The translations under genes were made by a program, and so were the position numbers. 64,000 nucleotides of DNA from Candidatus Woesearchaeota archaeon (GTDB lineage Archaea; Nanobdellota; Nanobdellia; Woesearchaeales; GW2011-AR15): positions 264,731-328,730 of the forward strand of contig JAFGJW010000006.1 of the NCBI GenBank assembly GCA_016928835.1, read 5' to 3'. Position 1 is the first letter of the stretch. Each line of letters opens with the position of its first letter. The notes beneath the pieces were generated by a model. It saw nothing but the letters and a program-made list of their open reading frames with translations. It was not told where the DNA came from and made no database searches. Shown here piece after piece: positions 1-8,130 of this stretch.

Positions 1-402
1 TATCATTTAAAGCATAAGCATGAATTGAAAAAGTTTATGTCTCTCTTCGCTTACATATTTAATATTTTTGTTTTTATACTAATAGGTACTGTGATGTTAA
101 TTGATTTCAAATATGTGTTAAAAGGAACATATTTGTTCCTTATTTTCTTACTGGGGAGATTTCTTTCAGTACATCTAGCATTATGTGGTTCAAAATTTGG
201 CTTAAAAGAGAAGCTGTTTTTAGTTCTTAATGGGGTAAAGGGGATTGATGTTGCTATAATCATACTAATAATGATGACAAGATTTGAAAACCTTCCGGGC
301 ATAGAAATAATTGTTAATCTATCACTATTATTTTGTCTATATAGTATAATCATTACAAGTGTCTCTAGTACAATATTAAAAAGGATCCAAAAATGTCACT
401 AA
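1..402 (+). CDS. Na+/H+ antiporter, C-terminal part (cut by window edge)
   Basis: The frame is open to the first base, so the N-terminus lies outside the window. What is visible is a run of hydrophobic helices. A segment reading LKEKLFLVLNGVKGIDVAII resembles the late transmembrane region of CPA-type cation/proton antiporters, where a glycine-rich stretch precedes a charged helix. It would exchange protons for sodium across the cytoplasmic membrane. The last 10 bases overlap the start of the Hjc gene, so the two are probably co-transcribed. The family call is moderate because only about 130 residues of an expected 400 or more can be read; another polytopic transporter is possible. Confidence 0.6.
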   Translation, partial: YHLKHKHELKKFMSLFAYIFNIFVFILIGTVMLIDFKYVLKGTYLFLIFLLGRFLSVHLALCGSKFGLKEKLFLVLNGVKGIDVAIIILIMMTRFENLPGIEIIVNLSLLFCLYSIIITSVSSTILKRIQKCH

Positions 403-788
403 AGAGAAAAGGCATTCAGGCAGAAAGAGAGATAATACATATGCTATGGGAGAGAGGCTGGGCAGCTTTAAGAGTAGCAGGCTCAGGTTCAATGCAGTTC
501 CCTTCGCCGGACATCTTAGCAGGCAATAGGCTTAGAGTCCTGGCTATTGAATGCAAAGTATCAAGAAATGACAAAAAATATTTCTTAAAGGATGAGATTA
601 AACAACTAAATAATTTTTCAAGTTATTTTGGTGCAGAATCTTGGGTGGCTCTAAAATACTACAGAGAAGAATGGAGATTCATCAACACAGAGGATTTGAG
701 AGAGACAAAAAGGGGCTATTGTATATCAAAAGACGTAGCAAAAATAAAAGGTCTATTAATTGATGAATTGTTGCAGCTATCCAAATAA
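393..788 (+). CDS. hjc: Holliday junction resolvase Hjc
   Basis: The 131-residue protein matches archaeal Hjc in length and motif order. Acidic and basic residues at the nuclease positions are intact: E11 in QAERE, D40 in SPDILAG, and E53 and K55 in IECKV, a PD-(D/E)xK active site. Hjc dimers cut four-way DNA junctions during recombination and fork repair. A glycine/serine-rich AGSGS segment before D40 is typical. The start ATG lies inside the end of the antiporter gene. The 3' end overlaps the convergent eIF2B-like gene by 12 bases. Nothing looks degenerate. Confidence 0.95.
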   Translation: MSLKRKGIQAEREIIHMLWERGWAALRVAGSGSMQFPSPDILAGNRLRVLAIECKVSRNDKKYFLKDEIKQLNNFSSYFGAESWVALKYYREEWRFINTEDLRETKRGYCISKDVAKIKGLLIDELLQLSK

Positions 789-1580
789 CCAAGGATTATG
801 GTAATAGTTTTCTTTAACAAATAATTCTGGTTTGAATATCCCAAATTCACAGATAATTCCCTGAATATGGTTTGGAGGAACTATCTCTTCTTTAAGCTCA
901 TTAATGTACAGACTGTTCGCGCCCTGGCCAGGATTATGCGACCAGGAGTTAGCACATACATAAACAGGAACATGATGCTCTTTCGCTGTTCTTGCTACAA
1001 CTCCAGCTCCAACTGTACTGAGCACCGACCCCTCTGAAGTAATTAAAGAAGAGGAAATCAAAACATAATCAGATCTTGCCAGCGCAGCCGATATTGCCAA
1101 GTCGGGTAGGGTTATAAAAGTAATGTTATTTTTTGCCTTTTCCGGAAATTGGTTTTTTAGTTTATTAAGAGGATTTGTCTCCAATAAAAGTAAAGTGAAT
1201 TTATTTTTTTGTGCTATTTCCTTAATTGCATCAGCAACAATATCAGAATAAGACGCTAAAAACAAAGAACTATTTTTACGCAGCTTTTTTTCAAGGTGAT
1301 CTGAAATTTTTTTATGTGCCTCGTGATAATACTTCAAAATATCTAAGTGCTTTGTCTTTGCTTGTTGTTTTAGGTTTCCTTTCTTTAGGTCATGAAAAAA
1401 ATATTTAATTGAGTTTTTAAGCAACATATTTTTGTGGGTGGAATTTAAGATCGCTTCTCTGGTAGCAAGTACACCAGAAAGATTCCCCTCTGATGAAAGA
1501 AAAAGTTCATATAGTGCGTCTAAGGTTGCTTTCGCATGAAGCCTATGGTCTCCCCTCTCAAGTAACTTCTCTTGTTCCAT
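777..1580 (-). CDS. eIF2B alpha/beta/delta-like protein (possible ribose-1,5-bisphosphate isomerase relative)
   Basis: The protein is 267 residues with an N-terminal helical region and a C-terminal Rossmann-like part. The C-terminal part carries the family pattern: a DYVLISSSLITSEGSVLSTVGA segment (split here: DYVLISSSLI then TSEGSVLSTVGA), then VPVYVCANSW. The superfamily holds eIF2B regulatory subunits, methylthioribose-1-phosphate isomerase and the archaeal ribose-1,5-bisphosphate isomerase of the AMP pathway. The usual isomerase motif D(A/G)(V) before the glycine-rich loop reads DYV, and I cannot assign a catalytic role. It is slightly shorter than characterised isomerases of about 320 residues. 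It overlaps hjc at the 3' end and lies just downstream of a small membrane protein on the same strand. Confidence 0.7.
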   Translation of the reverse strand: MEQEKLLERGDHRLHAKATLDALYELFLSSEGNLSGVLATREAILNSTHKNMLLKNSIKYFFHDLKKGNLKQQAKTKHLDILKYYHEAHKKISDHLEKKLRKNSSLFLASYSDIVADAIKEIAQKNKFTLLLLETNPLNKLKNQFPEKAKNNITFITLPDLAISAALARSDYVLISSSLITSEGSVLSTVGAGVVARTAKEHHVPVYVCANSWSHNPGQGANSLYINELKEEIVPPNHIQGIICEFGIFKPELFVKENYYHNPWLFG

Positions 1581-1597
1581 TCTTAAGAAAAAATGAT

Positions 1598-1807
1598 TTA
1601 TTTTTTATGTTTAATAGCCTTCTCAATTCTTGACTCTTCCTTCTCAATTTTAACTTCTTCTCTTGCTATGGCCCCTGTCATTTTCTCAATATTTTCATCC
1701 ATTCTTGCAATTCTTCTTTCCAATAGCACAAGTATTCTAAGGCTGTAAACAATAGCTGCAAGTGTCCCAACAATGATTGCCAGTATTAATTGCTCAATAG
1801 TTAACAT
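1598..1807 (-). CDS. Small membrane protein with coiled-coil tail
   Basis: This 69-residue protein has one N-terminal transmembrane helix (about residues 4-24) followed by a highly charged segment (about 30-69, rich in E, K, R and I) likely to form a coiled coil in the cytoplasm. It lies 17 bases upstream of the eIF2B-like gene on the same strand. I do not recognise a family. Its composition is that of a real membrane protein and it overlaps nothing else. Confidence 0.5.
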   Translation of the reverse strand: MLTIEQLILAIIVGTLAAIVYSLRILVLLERRIARMDENIEKMTGAIAREEVKIEKEESRIEKAIKHKK

Positions 1808-1905
1808 TTAGTCTGCACCTCTCTTTGGTTTTGAGACATATAGATTTTTTGAGATATTTAAAACTTTTGTTTTGAGTAGAAAAAGAACAGCAAAACACGG
1901 TAACA

Positions 1906-1913
1906 TTTATATA
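1906..1913 (+). promoter_or_regulatory. TATA box for the thyX-like gene
   Basis: A TTTATATA element lies about 35 bases before the ATG at 1946, in a 138-base gap between divergent genes. The expected start of transcription would be near 1936, giving a leader of about 10 bases. Confidence 0.45.
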
Positions 1914-1945
1914 GGTCCAATAAATCATCTCTATCCTAGGGACAA

Positions 1946-3454
1946 ATGATAGAATTTTCTGATGAGGAAGCAGCTTTATTAACAAAATATGTATCAAACC
2001 TTGATAAAGACATATATGTTATTTACAACCTTCCGCCCGAGGTTGCAGCTGTTCTCTTTGCATACTACAGTAGGAGCCCATTATCGTTCCGAGAAAATTT
2101 GCTAAAACTAATAAGAGATAAAGATATAGATGTTCCCTCATTGACTCTGGCGCATCAGGATCAAGGATTTGATTTCAGCCGGGCAAAAGAAAAGGCCAGC
2201 AAGTTCCATGAAAAATGGGTTGTTGGATACGGACATAGTAGTGTAGCTGAGCACGCATCTGCTTCGGTTGCTATTGAAAATATCTCTATGATTGCCACCA
2301 AAATTATTGAAGATAACCGATTGGCATCTTACACCGAAAAGTCCTCGCGTTATCAGATATTTGATAAAACCAGATATTATACCCCAAGCAGGATTAAAAA
2401 TTCACAATATGCTGATCTTTACAAAGATACAATGGATTTTCTTTTTAACGAGTACAACAGGCTAATTAAAAAAGTGTCTAAGTGTATTATTACCAAATAT
2501 CCAAAACTCACCGAAGAGAGTGAGCAACATTTTAAATCGGTATTAAAAGCCAGGACTTGTGATGTTTGCAGATACCTGCTGCCTGCAGGAACATTGACAA
2601 ACCTTGGTATGACTGCCAATGCAAGGACGTATGAGCATGCAATTAAAAAATTCTTATCACATGAACTTAAGGAAGTGAACCTAATTGGGAAGCAGATTAA
2701 AGCAGAGGTGCAAAAGATCATTCCGACTCTTGTTAAATATGCAGATAATAATAAGTATATGTATGAGACGAACAAAGGAATGGAAGAATACACAAGTAAG
2801 TTATCTTTGCCTGCTGACACCACTAAGAGTGTTACCCTAGTGAAGTATGACGAATCAGCTTATGACAAAGCAGTGACCAGTATTCTGTACAGGTACTCAA
2901 AAAGTTCTTATTCTGAAATAGATAAGCTTATGAAACGGATGTCTATTAAGGAGAAGGAGAATGTATTGGATAAATATCTTGGAAAGATGGGGAAATATGA
3001 TTACCCGATGAGAGAATTGGAGCATATTTACTATACCTTTGATATATTAGTCGATTTTGGAGCTTTCAGAGATATTCAAAGACATAGAATATGTACCCAG
3101 ACCACCCAGGATTTGACAAATGAACTTGGATATAGTGTGCCTCAAGAGATAATTGAGTCAGGATTTGCAGAAGATTTCAAGTGCTGCATGAAGAGAGCAA
3201 ATGAAGCTTATGAAAAGGTTTTAAAAGATTTTCCAAAAGAAGCCCAGTATCTCATCCCACTTGCATATAGAAAGAGGGTTCTTATTACATGGAATCTTAG
3301 GCAGTTATTCCATTTCATAAAGCTGAGAAGTTCAAGGGAGGGGCATATCTCTTACAGAAGAATAGCGTGGCAATGTTTTGATGAAATTAGACGAGTCCAT
3401 CCATTGTTTGCAAAATATTTAAGGGTTGATAAGAGTCAAGGACCTGCTAGATAA
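1946..3454 (+). CDS. thyX: Double-domain ThyX-family protein (FAD-dependent thymidylate synthase-like)
   Basis: At 502 residues this is about twice the usual ThyX length of 220-260 and has two ThyX-like halves. The first half has GYGHSSVAEHA (94-104) and a signature-like stretch ending in YTEKSSRY (129-136). The second half has QRHR (378-381) and later NLRQLFHFIKLRSSREGHIS near the C-terminus, as in flavin/dUMP-binding ThyX. The canonical RHR-x7-S signature is split. In the first half the RHR positions read D123-N124-R125 but Ser133 is kept. In the second half R379-H380-R381 is kept but the serine position is D389. ThyX makes dTMP from dUMP with methylenetetrahydrofolate and NADPH. Whether this tandem form does so is uncertain. 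Confidence 0.8.
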   Translation: MIEFSDEEAALLTKYVSNLDKDIYVIYNLPPEVAAVLFAYYSRSPLSFRENLLKLIRDKDIDVPSLTLAHQDQGFDFSRAKEKASKFHEKWVVGYGHSSVAEHASASVAIENISMIATKIIEDNRLASYTEKSSRYQIFDKTRYYTPSRIKNSQYADLYKDTMDFLFNEYNRLIKKVSKCIITKYPKLTEESEQHFKSVLKARTCDVCRYLLPAGTLTNLGMTANARTYEHAIKKFLSHELKEVNLIGKQIKAEVQKIIPTLVKYADNNKYMYETNKGMEEYTSKLSLPADTTKSVTLVKYDESAYDKAVTSILYRYSKSSYSEIDKLMKRMSIKEKENVLDKYLGKMGKYDYPMRELEHIYYTFDILVDFGAFRDIQRHRICTQTTQDLTNELGYSVPQEIIESGFAEDFKCCMKRANEAYEKVLKDFPKEAQYLIPLAYRKRVLITWNLRQLFHFIKLRSSREGHISYRRIAWQCFDEIRRVHPLFAKYLRVDKSQGPAR

Positions 3455-3489
3455 AAAGATTTAAAATCAAATAATTTATTCTCATATTC

Positions 3490-4404
3490 ATGAATGTTAT
3501 TGTTACGGGCGGGGCAGGGTTTATTGGAAGCAATATTGCTCTAGAACTAGATAAAAAACACAAGGTTACCGTGATTGATAGTCTTTTTTCTGGATACCTT
3601 AACAATTTAAAAGGATTCAATGGTAGATTTATTAACCTTGATGTAACTGATGAGAAAGTATGTAATATTGAAAATAAGGCTGACGTAATTATTCATCAGG
3701 CTGCAATAACTGACCCGAGGTATGAGAATGATCATGAGACTTTCCAGAAGAATGTGAAAGGGTTCAAAAATATTCTCAAACTGGCTAAAAAATCTAATGC
3801 AAAAGTAATATACGCATCTACAGCGAATCTATATGGAAACGGCCCGTTTCCAATGAGCGAAGACCAAGATGTCAAGATAATAAGTGTTTACGGTAAATCA
3901 AAGCTTGAAATAGAGAAGATCGCTGCCACCCTACATACTAAGATGCATATTGTCGGTTTAAGATATTTTAATGTTTATGGTCCCCGGGAGTCTGGCAAAG
4001 GAAGACCCGCTTCGATGATCTATCATTTATGGAAACAGATGAGACAAGACAGAAAACCAAGACTATTTAAATTTGGGGAGCAAAAAAGGGACCAGATTTA
4101 TGTCAAGGATGTTGTAACAGCAAATCTCCTAGCCATGAATGCTCCTTCTGGCGTGTACAATGTGGGAACCGGAAAAGCAGTCTCTTTTAATGAGATTGTC
4201 AGAGTACTTAACGATTTGCTTGGTACACAACTTGATATAGAGTATATTGACTGCCCGTACAATGAAGAAACATATCAGAATAATACACAGGCTAATACTG
4301 CCAAAGCAGAGAAATACCTAGGATTCAAGGCCAAATATTCATTTAGACAAGGAGTAAAAAATTATCATGATTTTTTAGTTAGGCAAGAGGACGTGCATGG
4401 GTAA
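3490..4404 (+). CDS. NAD(P)-dependent sugar epimerase, HldD-like (ADP-heptose 6-epimerase)
   Basis: This is an extended SDR of 304 residues, about the length of HldD (310). It has the N-terminal nucleotide-binding motif TGGAGFIG, the catalytic YGKSK (Tyr-x3-Lys), and a middle segment GLRYFNVYGPRESGKG that closely resembles HldD. The C-terminal YxxxTQA-like region also fits HldD. HldD converts ADP-D-glycero-D-manno-heptose to the L-glycero form. It is the first gene of a tight four-gene run encoding the rest of the ADP-heptose pathway, with an 8-base overlap into the next gene. That context is the main reason for choosing HldD over a generic UDP-hexose 4-epimerase. Confidence 0.7.
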   Translation: MNVIVTGGAGFIGSNIALELDKKHKVTVIDSLFSGYLNNLKGFNGRFINLDVTDEKVCNIENKADVIIHQAAITDPRYENDHETFQKNVKGFKNILKLAKKSNAKVIYASTANLYGNGPFPMSEDQDVKIISVYGKSKLEIEKIAATLHTKMHIVGLRYFNVYGPRESGKGRPASMIYHLWKQMRQDRKPRLFKFGEQKRDQIYVKDVVTANLLAMNAPSGVYNVGTGKAVSFNEIVRVLNDLLGTQLDIEYIDCPYNEETYQNNTQANTAKAEKYLGFKAKYSFRQGVKNYHDFLVRQEDVHG

Positions 4405-4897
4405 GATTGTATTTAAATCAGAACTCAGAAGCATTGTATCCCAAATCAGAAAGAGCGGTAAAAAGATTGTCACAACAAACGGTGCCTTTGACTTGTTCCA
4501 TAAGGGACATGTAAAAAGCCTTAAGTTTGCCAAAGAAAAGGGGGACTTATTGGTTGTCTGCCTGAATAGCGATGAATCTATCAAAAAATATAAATCAGAA
4601 AAAAGGCCGATAATACCGCAGCAAGAGAGAGCAGAGATTGTTGCATCAAATATTTATACCGATTATGTTACGATATTTGATGAGAAAACACCCATTAAGA
4701 TACTAGAACTGATACGGCCGGACATACATGTAAAAGGATCAGAGTATAGTAAGAGATTAGCAGAAAAAGAAGTTGTTGAGAAACACGGGGGGCAGGTGGT
4801 GTTCATGGAAAGAGACCCAAATGACACTTCCACCACAAAGATAATAAATAAGATCATAAAGCTCTATGGTGATTCGCATGAAGATAAATGTAATTGA
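4397..4897 (+). CDS. Heptose-1-phosphate adenylyltransferase (RfaE domain 2 type)
   Basis: This 166-residue cytidylyltransferase-superfamily protein has the nucleotide-binding motif FDLFHKGHV (the HxGH signature) near residue 32. The downstream RPDIHVKGSEY and RDPNDTSTTKI segments are characteristic of the RfaE2/HldE C-terminal domain. It would join heptose 1-phosphate to AMP to give ADP-heptose. In many bacteria this domain is fused to the kinase domain. Here it is separate and overlaps the kinase gene that follows by 20 bases, so translation is probably coupled. Confidence 0.88.
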   Translation: MGKIVFKSELRSIVSQIRKSGKKIVTTNGAFDLFHKGHVKSLKFAKEKGDLLVVCLNSDESIKKYKSEKRPIIPQQERAEIVASNIYTDYVTIFDEKTPIKILELIRPDIHVKGSEYSKRLAEKEVVEKHGGQVVFMERDPNDTSTTKIINKIIKLYGDSHEDKCN

Positions 4898-6398
4898 TAA
4901 ATTCAGTACAAAAAAAGTACTTGTTTTAGGGGATGTGATGCTGGACAAATACATATACGGTCAGACAACAAGGATCTCGCCAGAAGCGCCGGTTCCTATT
5001 GTCTGGATTACTAATGAGGAGAATGTTCCTGGTGGGGCGAGCAATGTTGCTAATAATCTCACTTCGCTGGGCAGCAGAGTGTGTATTGCAGGAGTTATTG
5101 GCAGGGACAAGGACGGCAGAGTTTTAGAGAAGATCCTCAAAAACAAGCATATTGACACTTCACTGATATTTGAGGATGAAACAAGACCTACAACAGTGAA
5201 GCAGAGGATAATTTCGGGCAATAATTTCCAGTTACTTAGATTAGATTACGAGAAAACAACAGAGATTTCACAGGATTTACAGAACAAGATGTTTAATAAA
5301 ATCAAACAAACAATAAAGGGCTATGATGCTGTTGTAATTAGCGATTACGGAAAGGGAGTAATCACAGAAGAACTTACTAAGAAAACCATCAGTCTAGCCA
5401 GATCCAATAACAAGCTAGTTATTGTAGACGGCAAGCCAGGCAATGTTCACTATTTCAAGGGATGTACTTTAATCACACCAAATCTCAGGGAAGCAATTGC
5501 AATGAGTGGTATACAGCAGGACATTCTTGAAATGGGAAGAAGACTTGTGAAGATGCTTGATTCTGATGTTTTTATTACCCGCGGCCCAGAAGGCATCTCT
5601 GTTTTTAATAAAAAAGGAGACCATAGTCATGTGCCTCCGCTTAAAATAACAAAGATTTTTGATGTTACAGGAGCAGGAGACACTGTTGTTGCAGTCTCTA
5701 CTCTCGGACTTATTAGTGATTTATCACTCATTGAATCTGCCAGACTCGCAAATTATGCTGCCGGCTTAGTAGTCCAGAAGCCAGGTACTTCTACTGTTAC
5801 ACCAGAAGAATTAAAAGGCACGTATGAAGAAGAGATAAGCCAGTATCTAAGAGAAAGTATAGAGGTTAAGCAAAAGATAATTGTGGGGCAACTCAATAAA
5901 ATAAAAAAAGCCGCACATCTATTTACACAGGCATATGCTAAAGGCAATAAAGTAATAGCATTCGGCAACGGCGGCTCTGCTTCTGATGCCCAGCACTTGG
6001 TGGGGGAACTTGTAGGAAGATTTAAGATAGAACGAAGAGGACTGCCAGCTATTGCTCTTACTACAGACTCTAGTGTTGTTACAGCTATTGCAAATGATTA
6101 TGGCTATGAGAAGGTATTTGAAAGACAGGTGGAGGCAAATGCTGTCAAGGGAGACGTTGTTGTCGCAATATCAACGAGCGGGAATTCTCCAAATGTCCTT
6201 TTTGCCGTTGAAAAAGCAAAAAAAATCGGCTGTAAAACAATTGGACTAACAGGTAAAGAAGGCGGACAACTGTCAAAGATATGCGATGTCTCTATTGTTG
6301 TACCCTCTAGCAACACTCCAAGAATCCAAGAAGCACACATTGCCATAATCCATATAATATGCGAGCTTCTTGATAAAGAGCTGGCAAAAAATGAATAA
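4878..6398 (+). CDS. Fusion of heptose-7-phosphate kinase (RfaE1) and sedoheptulose-7-phosphate isomerase (GmhA)
   Basis: The 506-residue protein has two enzymes. Residues 1 to about 310 are a PfkB-family kinase resembling the HldE N-terminus: GDVMLDKYIYG near the start, SPEAPVPI, and the catalytic VTGAGDT near 263-269. Residues from about 330 to the end are a SIS-fold GmhA: GNGGSASDAQH near 362, STSGNSP, and TPRIQEAHI. GmhA makes D-glycero-D-manno-heptose 7-phosphate from sedoheptulose 7-phosphate; the kinase phosphorylates C1. I chose the ATG at 4878 because MKINVIDKF aligns with the HldE N-terminus; an upstream ATG at 4866 adds four residues. The usual fusion partner of the kinase is the nucleotidyltransferase, so kinase-isomerase is a rearranged arrangement that joins the first two steps. 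Confidence 0.9.
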   Translation: MKINVIDKFSTKKVLVLGDVMLDKYIYGQTTRISPEAPVPIVWITNEENVPGGASNVANNLTSLGSRVCIAGVIGRDKDGRVLEKILKNKHIDTSLIFEDETRPTTVKQRIISGNNFQLLRLDYEKTTEISQDLQNKMFNKIKQTIKGYDAVVISDYGKGVITEELTKKTISLARSNNKLVIVDGKPGNVHYFKGCTLITPNLREAIAMSGIQQDILEMGRRLVKMLDSDVFITRGPEGISVFNKKGDHSHVPPLKITKIFDVTGAGDTVVAVSTLGLISDLSLIESARLANYAAGLVVQKPGTSTVTPEELKGTYEEEISQYLRESIEVKQKIIVGQLNKIKKAAHLFTQAYAKGNKVIAFGNGGSASDAQHLVGELVGRFKIERRGLPAIALTTDSSVVTAIANDYGYEKVFERQVEANAVKGDVVVAISTSGNSPNVLFAVEKAKKIGCKTIGLTGKEGGQLSKICDVSIVVPSSNTPRIQEAHIAIIHIICELLDKELAKNE

Positions 6399-6921
6399 GG
6401 CAGTTTTTCTTGACAGAGATGGCACAATCAACGTTGACAAAGGTTATGTTTACAAGAAGGAAGATTTAGAGTTTCTGCCAAATGCAGTAAATGGGCTGAA
6501 AAACATACAGCAACTAGGGTTTAAGCTGATAATAATCACTAATCAGTCCGGAATAGGTAAGGGTTATTACTCTGAAAAAGAGTATAGAATATTCATGAAC
6601 GAGCTTTATAAAAAACTTGGTGAAAAAGGAGTTAAAATTGAAGCTGACTACTATTGTAAGCATGCACCTGAAAAAAAGTGCAGTTGCAGAAAACCAAACA
6701 CAAAGATGATTGAAAATGCTGTAAAGGCGCATTGGATTGATAAACCAAACTCCTATTTTATCGGGGACAAAACAGCAGACATCCTTGCAGGAAAGAACGC
6801 CAGGTTAAGGACAATTTTAGTATTAACAGGCAAGGCAGGAAAAGATGGAAAATATCAAATCAAGCCAGATTATATATGCAGAAATCTCAAAGAGGCAAGT
6901 CAAATAATAGAAAAGTCATAG
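6391..6921 (+). CDS. gmhB: D-glycero-D-manno-heptose 1,7-bisphosphate phosphatase
   Basis: This HAD phosphatase has the nucleophile motif DRDGTIN near the start, TNQSG as motif II, and GDKTADI near the end. A zinc-binding loop CKHAPEKKCSCRKP is diagnostic for GmhB/HisB-type phosphatases. Length is 176 residues from the ATG at 6391, matching GmhB at about 190. It removes the C7 phosphate, giving heptose 1-phosphate for the adenylyltransferase. The start overlaps the end of the kinase-isomerase gene by 8 bases. An in-frame start further upstream is unlikely because it would lie deep in the previous gene and add residues absent from the family. Confidence 0.92.
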   Translation: MNKAVFLDRDGTINVDKGYVYKKEDLEFLPNAVNGLKNIQQLGFKLIIITNQSGIGKGYYSEKEYRIFMNELYKKLGEKGVKIEADYYCKHAPEKKCSCRKPNTKMIENAVKAHWIDKPNSYFIGDKTADILAGKNARLRTILVLTGKAGKDGKYQIKPDYICRNLKEASQIIEKS

Positions 6922-6945
6922 ATTAAGCATAACATGTCCCTAGTA

Positions 6946-8043
6946 TTATTCTTCTTTGAGCAATTCTACTGCTTTTTTAAAGACTTCTCTAGGAGAGATG
7001 TCTCTCATAATCTTCAAGTCAGCTTCAAAATTTTTATTCCGAAGATAGTTCAGTGTGTTTTCCTGCGTGTTTTTAAAGATAGTGATTGTTTTCCCGTATC
7101 CTCTTGGTCCGGCTTGCAAGGGGCTGCTCGCACCAAAAATAACAAGTGTCTTTGTGCCCACACTAGAAGAGAAGTGAGCAAGTCCAGAATCATTTCCAAT
7201 AAAGAGATCACTAAGTTTAAGTATTGCACCAACTTCACTTAATGACAGTTTCCCGCAGAGATTAATTACCTTTTTATCTATACACGCTAACTGCTTATTA
7301 TATTCATACTCTTCTTTTGATCCTAATAGGAAAATAAGAGCATCAAATTCTTTCCTCAATTTAATAATCAGTTGTTTAAAATGGTCAGGTGGCCAATTAC
7401 GCCATACTGCTTTAGACTGGGAGTGAACACATATTGCTGTCTCTATTTTGGGTGATATTCCTAGTAAACTCAACTGTTTCCTTACTTTATTAATGTCCTT
7501 TTTTGAGACTTTTTTAATACAGACTGTGTCCTTTTTTGCAAAAGGTATTTCCGCCACTCGCAGCAAATCAAGATATGATTCAATTATATGTCGGTCATAA
7601 TAACCATCATAAGAAAGCTTGCTTGGAGTTTTTTTTGTCAACAGAAAACTGAAGAGAGAACCACTATAAGTATAACCAATCCTTCGCCGGATTCCTGCAA
7701 GCACGGGTATAAGATGCATAAAGAAAAAATTGGGGTATATGATAAAACATGTGTCAAAATTCCGCTTTTTTATTCTCACAATTATTTTTGAAAACATTTT
7801 TAGATATGTTATGGCTTTAGAAAATTTATTTATTTCTGGGTCGCCTATTTTAGTTAATTCTCCTACTTCAATGATTTCATTGATTTCATTATTATCTTTC
7901 CAGAGTTCTTTGCTCATTCCATCTGCTGTTACAGCGATAAATGCTGTACCATAATTTTTCCTCAGAATATTGAAAAAAGACAACAGAAGAATTGAGTCCC
8001 CTATGGTGTTTGGAACCAGATTTAAGATTAGAATCCTCTTCAT
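6946..8043 (-). CDS. Glycosyltransferase family 9 (heptosyltransferase-like)
   Basis: This 365-residue protein has the GT9 pattern: an N-terminal LILNLVPNTIGDSILL where bacterial WaaC/WaaF have a glycine-aspartate loop, a C-terminal FIGNDSGLAHFSSSVGTKT segment that binds the nucleotide sugar, and VIFGASSP shortly after. GT9 enzymes transfer heptose from ADP-heptose to lipid A-core in Gram-negative bacteria. The gene is convergent with the ADP-heptose operon and ends 24 bases from gmhB, so it is a plausible user of that sugar. The acceptor here cannot be lipopolysaccharide in an archaeon and is unknown. Confidence 0.85.
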   Translation of the reverse strand: MKRILILNLVPNTIGDSILLLSFFNILRKNYGTAFIAVTADGMSKELWKDNNEINEIIEVGELTKIGDPEINKFSKAITYLKMFSKIIVRIKKRNFDTCFIIYPNFFFMHLIPVLAGIRRRIGYTYSGSLFSFLLTKKTPSKLSYDGYYDRHIIESYLDLLRVAEIPFAKKDTVCIKKVSKKDINKVRKQLSLLGISPKIETAICVHSQSKAVWRNWPPDHFKQLIIKLRKEFDALIFLLGSKEEYEYNKQLACIDKKVINLCGKLSLSEVGAILKLSDLFIGNDSGLAHFSSSVGTKTLVIFGASSPLQAGPRGYGKTITIFKNTQENTLNYLRNKNFEADLKIMRDISPREVFKKAVELLKEE

Positions 8044-8130
8044 GCATTATCAGAAGTATTGAAAAATATAAAAGGTTTTTGTTCACTGTTTAAGCTATGC
8101 AAGCAGCAAAGAAAAGCATTAATATGGAAA

